37,556 nt of DNA, taken from Rhodobacterales bacterium. Lineage in GTDB: Bacteria; Pseudomonadota; Alphaproteobacteria; Rhodobacterales; Rhodobacteraceae. The notes under the pieces are model-generated. The model searched no databases and was not told the origin of the DNA. It was given only the letters and a program-made list of their open reading frames with translations. Each line of letters opens with the position of its first letter. Position 1 is the stretch's first letter. The DNA is taken from contig QIGK01000015.1 in assembly GCA_003228875.1 (NCBI GenBank), positions 1 through 37,556 of the forward strand, given 5' to 3'. This document shows, in pieces, positions 34,836 through 37,556 of the stretch. Position numbers and translations under genes: made by a program.

Positions 34836-35718
34836 CAGGCCAATCCTGTGCGTTGGGTCTGCGCTGTGGGATATCATCGCCAGCGCCAGTGACCCTATGA
34901 TTGATGGCTCCGATATTGCCGGTATCATCCGACGGCGCATGGGCGGCGTGGCGTTAAATGTTGCTGTGGCGCTGGCGCGTTCGGGCCAACCGGCCGCATT
35001 GCTCACGGCGATTGGCAATGACACAGAAGGCAACGATCTGATCAAAGCGCTGGAGGGTGAGGGCGTCGATTGCCGCTATGTGACCCGCTGCGATGATCCC
35101 ACAGATTCCTATTTGGCGGTTGAGCATCCCAATGGCGATATTTTTGCTGCTATTGCCGATTGTGCCTCGCTTGAAAAAGCCGGCGAAACCATCTTGCTGC
35201 CCCTAAGCGACGGACGTTTGGCCAGCGCACAAAATCCTTGGCAAGGATCGATTGTTGTTGATGGCAATATTCCGGTTTCGGTTATGGAAACATTGGCCAA
35301 ATCCGAAGCGGTCAAAAAGTCTAGCCTTTCTTTTGTTCCGGCATCACCGGGCAAAGCACGGCGCATGCGCACCGCATTAAAGGCCGCTAAGGCAACGTTG
35401 TTTGTAAACCTTGGCGAAGCCGAAATTCTGTGCGATTCCAAATTTTCTGACAGCAATATCGCCGCTTCAGCCTTATTGGCATTAGGTGCAGGCCGCGCAA
35501 TTGTTACCGATGGCCCCAATAGCGCCACCATTTGCACTCGCCAGACCAGCGTTACATTAACGCCGCCAGCGGTAAAATCCCATTCCACCACCGGCGCGGG
35601 GGATGTGTTTTTGGCGGCTGTGCTGACAGCGGAGCAAGACCCGAAAAATTCAATTCTTGATACATTGCAGTTTGCGATTGATGCCGCCGCTACACATATT
35701 TCGAGAAAACCCGTATGA
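34828..35718 (+). CDS. psuK: PfkB family sugar kinase, probable pseudouridine kinase
   Basis: A 296-residue ribokinase-fold protein. RRMGGVALNVAVALARSG is the N-terminal PfkB signature with the sugar-binding glycines, followed by AIGNDTEGNDLI. Near the end STTGAGDVFLAAVL holds the anion hole and catalytic Asp. The next gene, overlapping by four bases, is pseudouridine-5'-phosphate glycosidase, so the likely substrate is pseudouridine, phosphorylated for cleavage. This is inferred from context; PfkB members cannot be separated reliably by eye. The ATG at 34828 is chosen; 34819 would add three residues, and neither ribosome site is good. Confidence 0.8.
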   Translation: MTDRPILCVGSALWDIIASASDPMIDGSDIAGIIRRRMGGVALNVAVALARSGQPAALLTAIGNDTEGNDLIKALEGEGVDCRYVTRCDDPTDSYLAVEHPNGDIFAAIADCASLEKAGETILLPLSDGRLASAQNPWQGSIVVDGNIPVSVMETLAKSEAVKKSSLSFVPASPGKARRMRTALKAAKATLFVNLGEAEILCDSKFSDSNIAASALLALGAGRAIVTDGPNSATICTRQTSVTLTPPAVKSHSTTGAGDVFLAAVLTAEQDPKNSILDTLQFAIDAAATHISRKPV

Positions 35719-36620
35719 ATGCTCCGATAAAATTCTCGGCCGAAATATTGGCTGCTAAAAATGCCGGTCTGCCGATTGTGGCACTGGAAAGCACCATTAT
35801 CACCCACGGTATGCCCTATCCGCAAAACATGGAAACTGCGCGGATAGTGGAACAAGACATTCGCGATGCAGGTGCTGTGCCAGCCACAATAGCAATCATG
35901 GATCACCATATCCATGTCGGTCTGGAACCCGATGAGCTGGAACGGCTGGCGCAAGCCCGCGAAGTTGCCAAGCTGTCACGCGCTGATATTGCTTTTGCCA
36001 TTACTAGCGGCAAAACCGGCGCCACCACCGTTGCGGCTACGATGATCTGTGCGCATCTCGCGGATATTCAGGTGTTTGCCACAGGTGGCATTGGCGGCGT
36101 GCATCGCGGCGCGGAGCTCAGTTTTGATATATCGGCTGATCTGGCTGAATTGGCCCAAACCCCGGTGACGGTTGTGGCAGCGGGCGCAAAGGCCATTCTG
36201 GATCTGCCCAAAACCATGGAAGTGCTGGAAACCAGTGGTGTGCCGGTGATTGTTTTTGGCCAAGATGCCCTGCCCGCCTTTTGGTCCCGTGACAGCGGCT
36301 TGCCAGCGCCCTTGCGCGCCGACACAGCTGCAGAAATTGCTGCTGCCCATAAAATGCGTGCCAGACTTGGCCTGCCCGGCGGGCAACTGGTTGCCAACCC
36401 CATTCCGCTGGCGTCCGAAATCCCCGCCAGCACACTTGCGCCACATATCGCGCAGGCGTTGACCGAGGCCGAGACGCAAGGGATTTCCGCCAAAAACGTC
36501 ACACCATTTTTGCTTTCGCGGATTTTTGAACTGACAAATGGAAATTCCCTGACCGCAAATATTGCTTTGGTGCGCAACAATGCAAAGCTGGCCGCCGCCA
36601 TAGCCCAAGAACTTAATTGA
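35715..36620 (+). CDS. psuG: pseudouridine-5'-phosphate glycosidase
   Basis: A 301-residue enzyme splitting pseudouridine 5'-phosphate into uracil and ribose 5-phosphate, breaking the C-C glycosidic bond. The family blocks are VALESTIITHGMPYPQNMETA, AITSGKTGATTVAATM, VFATGGIGGVHRGAE, DISADLAELAQTPVTVV, AGAKAILDLPKTMEVLETSGVPV and NPIPLASEIPA. All run in the normal order and the length is usual. The start overlaps the kinase stop as ATGA. Together the two genes can return pseudouridine from RNA turnover to uracil and pentose phosphate. No transporter is seen beside them. Confidence 0.95.
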   Translation: MNAPIKFSAEILAAKNAGLPIVALESTIITHGMPYPQNMETARIVEQDIRDAGAVPATIAIMDHHIHVGLEPDELERLAQAREVAKLSRADIAFAITSGKTGATTVAATMICAHLADIQVFATGGIGGVHRGAELSFDISADLAELAQTPVTVVAAGAKAILDLPKTMEVLETSGVPVIVFGQDALPAFWSRDSGLPAPLRADTAAEIAAAHKMRARLGLPGGQLVANPIPLASEIPASTLAPHIAQALTEAETQGISAKNVTPFLLSRIFELTNGNSLTANIALVRNNAKLAAAIAQELN

Positions 36621-36629
36621 GAGTTAACC

Positions 36630-36658
36630 TTGCCCTTTGATCGCATTCGCATTATTTC
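36630..36658 (+). promoter_or_regulatory. candidate promoter of the DUF502 gene
   Basis: TTGCCC (36630-36635) and TATTTC (36653-36658) are 17 bases apart in the 64-base gap after psuG. AGGA precedes the next ATG. The match is moderate, and read-through from psuG is equally possible. Confidence 0.35.
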
Positions 36659-36684
36659 ATGCCGGTCAGTAGTCAGGAATTAAT

Positions 36685-37374
36685 ATGGCCAAAAAAACCA
36701 AACCCAAAAAAGCGTCCCTATTGGCGCGGTCCCGCAGCAATTTTCTGACTGGCGTTGTGATCGTGGCACCGGTTTTGTTAACCATCAATCTTCTTTGGTG
36801 GGCAATTAACGTTGTTGACGGGTTTTTTGTTCCATGGGTACCGGAGGCCTATAACCCCTCAACCTATATTGGTTTTAACATTCCGGGTTTTGGCGTTATT
36901 GTTTTCCTGGTTTTCTCGGCTACGGTTGGTGCCTTAACCAAAGGCTTATTCGGGCGACAACTATTGCGGTTCGGCGAGAATTTGGTGGACCGGATGCCTG
37001 TGGTGCGTTCGGTCTACAATGCGTTGAAACAGATTTCAGAGACGGTTTTAAGCAAATCCAAGTCCTCGTTCCAAAAAGCCTGCATGATTGAATATCCGCG
37101 CAAAGGCATCTGGGCGATTGCGTTTGTTTCAACCGAAACCGGGGGGGAAATTACGCCAAAAATCGGTGAACCCGATATGCTGTCGGTATTTCTGCCAACC
37201 ACGCCAAACCCTACTTCGGGGTTTTTGCTGTTTGTGCCGCGTCGTGATGTGATTTTTCTGGATATGAGCGTTGAGGATGCCGCGAAACTAGTAATATCAG
37301 CGGGGCTGGTTTCACCACCGACCGCTGAGGAAATTGCGTCCGGAAAACGCCAAAAACCAGCCAAACGAAAATGA
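36685..37374 (+). CDS. DUF502 family inner-membrane protein
   Basis: A 229-residue protein with a very basic N-terminus (KKTKPKKASLLARSR) and two membrane segments (about 18-45 and 64-86). It then has the DUF502 core: FGENLVDRMPVVRSVYNALKQ, MIEYPRKGIWAIAFVS, VFLPTTPNPTSGFLLFVPR and DVIFLDMSVEDAAKLVISAG. The biochemical function of the family is not known; it is widespread in Proteobacteria and plants. The tail is basic. The stop overlaps the apparent start of the lysE-like gene (ATGA). Confidence 0.9.
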   Translation: MAKKTKPKKASLLARSRSNFLTGVVIVAPVLLTINLLWWAINVVDGFFVPWVPEAYNPSTYIGFNIPGFGVIVFLVFSATVGALTKGLFGRQLLRFGENLVDRMPVVRSVYNALKQISETVLSKSKSSFQKACMIEYPRKGIWAIAFVSTETGGEITPKIGEPDMLSVFLPTTPNPTSGFLLFVPRRDVIFLDMSVEDAAKLVISAGLVSPPTAEEIASGKRQKPAKRK

Positions 37375-37556
37375 TAACTGCTTTTGGCACTGGATTTGCA
37401 TCAGCTTTTGCCGCTGATTCTGGCAATTGGCGCGCAGAATGCGTTTGTGTTGCGGCAGGGTATTACCAAAACCCATGTTTTCTGGGTAAGCCTGACCTGC
37501 GCCTTATCCGACGCCATTTTGATTGTGGCCGGCATCGCCGGATTTGGCAAACTGGT
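37371..37556 (+). CDS. LysE/ArgO family amino-acid exporter, 5' part only, apparent frameshift
   Basis: The window ends inside this gene. The frame from the ATG at 37371 (overlapping the previous stop) reads [13 protein letters not shown], like a LysE N-terminus, then turns to nonsense. From 37411 the frame one base over reads [19 protein letters not shown], then [17 protein letters not shown], unmistakably LysE. Joining the two gives exactly the usual spacing of 23 residues to AIGAQN. Loss of one T from the TTTT run at 37406-37409 would restore one frame. Alternatively translation starts at TTG 37384 in the second frame with a shorter, odd N-terminus. LysE-type proteins export basic amino acids. 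Confidence 0.75.
   Translation, partial: MITAFGTGFASAFAADSGNWRAECVCVAAGYYQNPCFLGKPDLRLIRRHFDCGRHRRIWQTG

Noticed and set aside
1-37556. CRISPR arrays, tRNA or rRNA genes, integrases, transposases and prophage genes
   Set aside because: I saw no regularly spaced repeats, no cloverleaf or rRNA signatures and no mobile-element proteins in the window.

Overview
The window reads as chromosomal DNA of an alphaproteobacterium, most likely a Rhodobacterales/Rhodobacteraceae member of moderate GC. The main grounds are the gene order (trpE, a YibQ-like deacetylase, trpGDC, moaC, moeA, lexA, comEC, gltX, gltA, lpxB) and a GAAC-N7-GAAC direct-repeat LexA box upstream of lexA, the alphaproteobacterial type. 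Almost everything is core metabolism, and coding density is very high. No gene-free gap exceeds 300 bases. The largest are 31610-31880 and 33732-33995.

Region 1 (1-3580) is the accessory-looking end. It holds an AT-rich orphan gene, a BrnT/BrnA toxin-antitoxin pair with a perfect 14-bp palindrome just before the toxin start, a pair of REP-like hairpins, a Uup-type ABC-F ATPase and a DUF1801 protein.

Region 2 (3685-13243) is a forward block: a PpiD-like periplasmic chaperone, trpE, then trpG-trpD-trpC-moaC-moeA with stop/start overlaps, then autoregulated lexA. A degenerate divergent polysaccharide deacetylase lies antisense between trpE and trpG. Tryptophan synthesis, molybdopterin synthesis and the SOS repressor are thus packed together.

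Region 3 (13237-18190) has comEC on the reverse strand, then gltX and gltA forward, ending in a strong terminator.

Region 4 (18189-33731) is the envelope and translation cluster on the reverse strand: rpsB-tsf, then pyrH-frr-uppS-cdsA-dxr-rseP-bamA-skp-fabZ-lpxA-lpxI-lpxB. It links translation factors, UMP kinase, undecaprenyl and isoprenoid synthesis, phospholipid synthesis, outer-membrane protein assembly and lipid A synthesis. Two departures stand out: lpxD is absent between skp and fabZ, and a forward gene for a membrane-anchored FMN/Fe-S glutamate-synthase-like protein is inserted between tsf and pyrH. RpsB carries a long Lys/Glu/Ala/Val-rich C-terminal tail, and its 5' leader can fold into a three-way junction.

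Region 5 (33996-37556) is forward: a PlsC-like acyltransferase, a PfkB kinase and pseudouridine-5'-phosphate glycosidase (a likely pseudouridine salvage pair), a DUF502 membrane protein, and the 5' end of a LysE/ArgO exporter whose reading frame appears broken by one base.

I did not find a clearly new multi-gene system. The best leads are the putative rpsB leader RNA, the brnTA operator, the pseudo-deacetylase in the trp locus, the glutamate-synthase-like insertion and the lysE frameshift.
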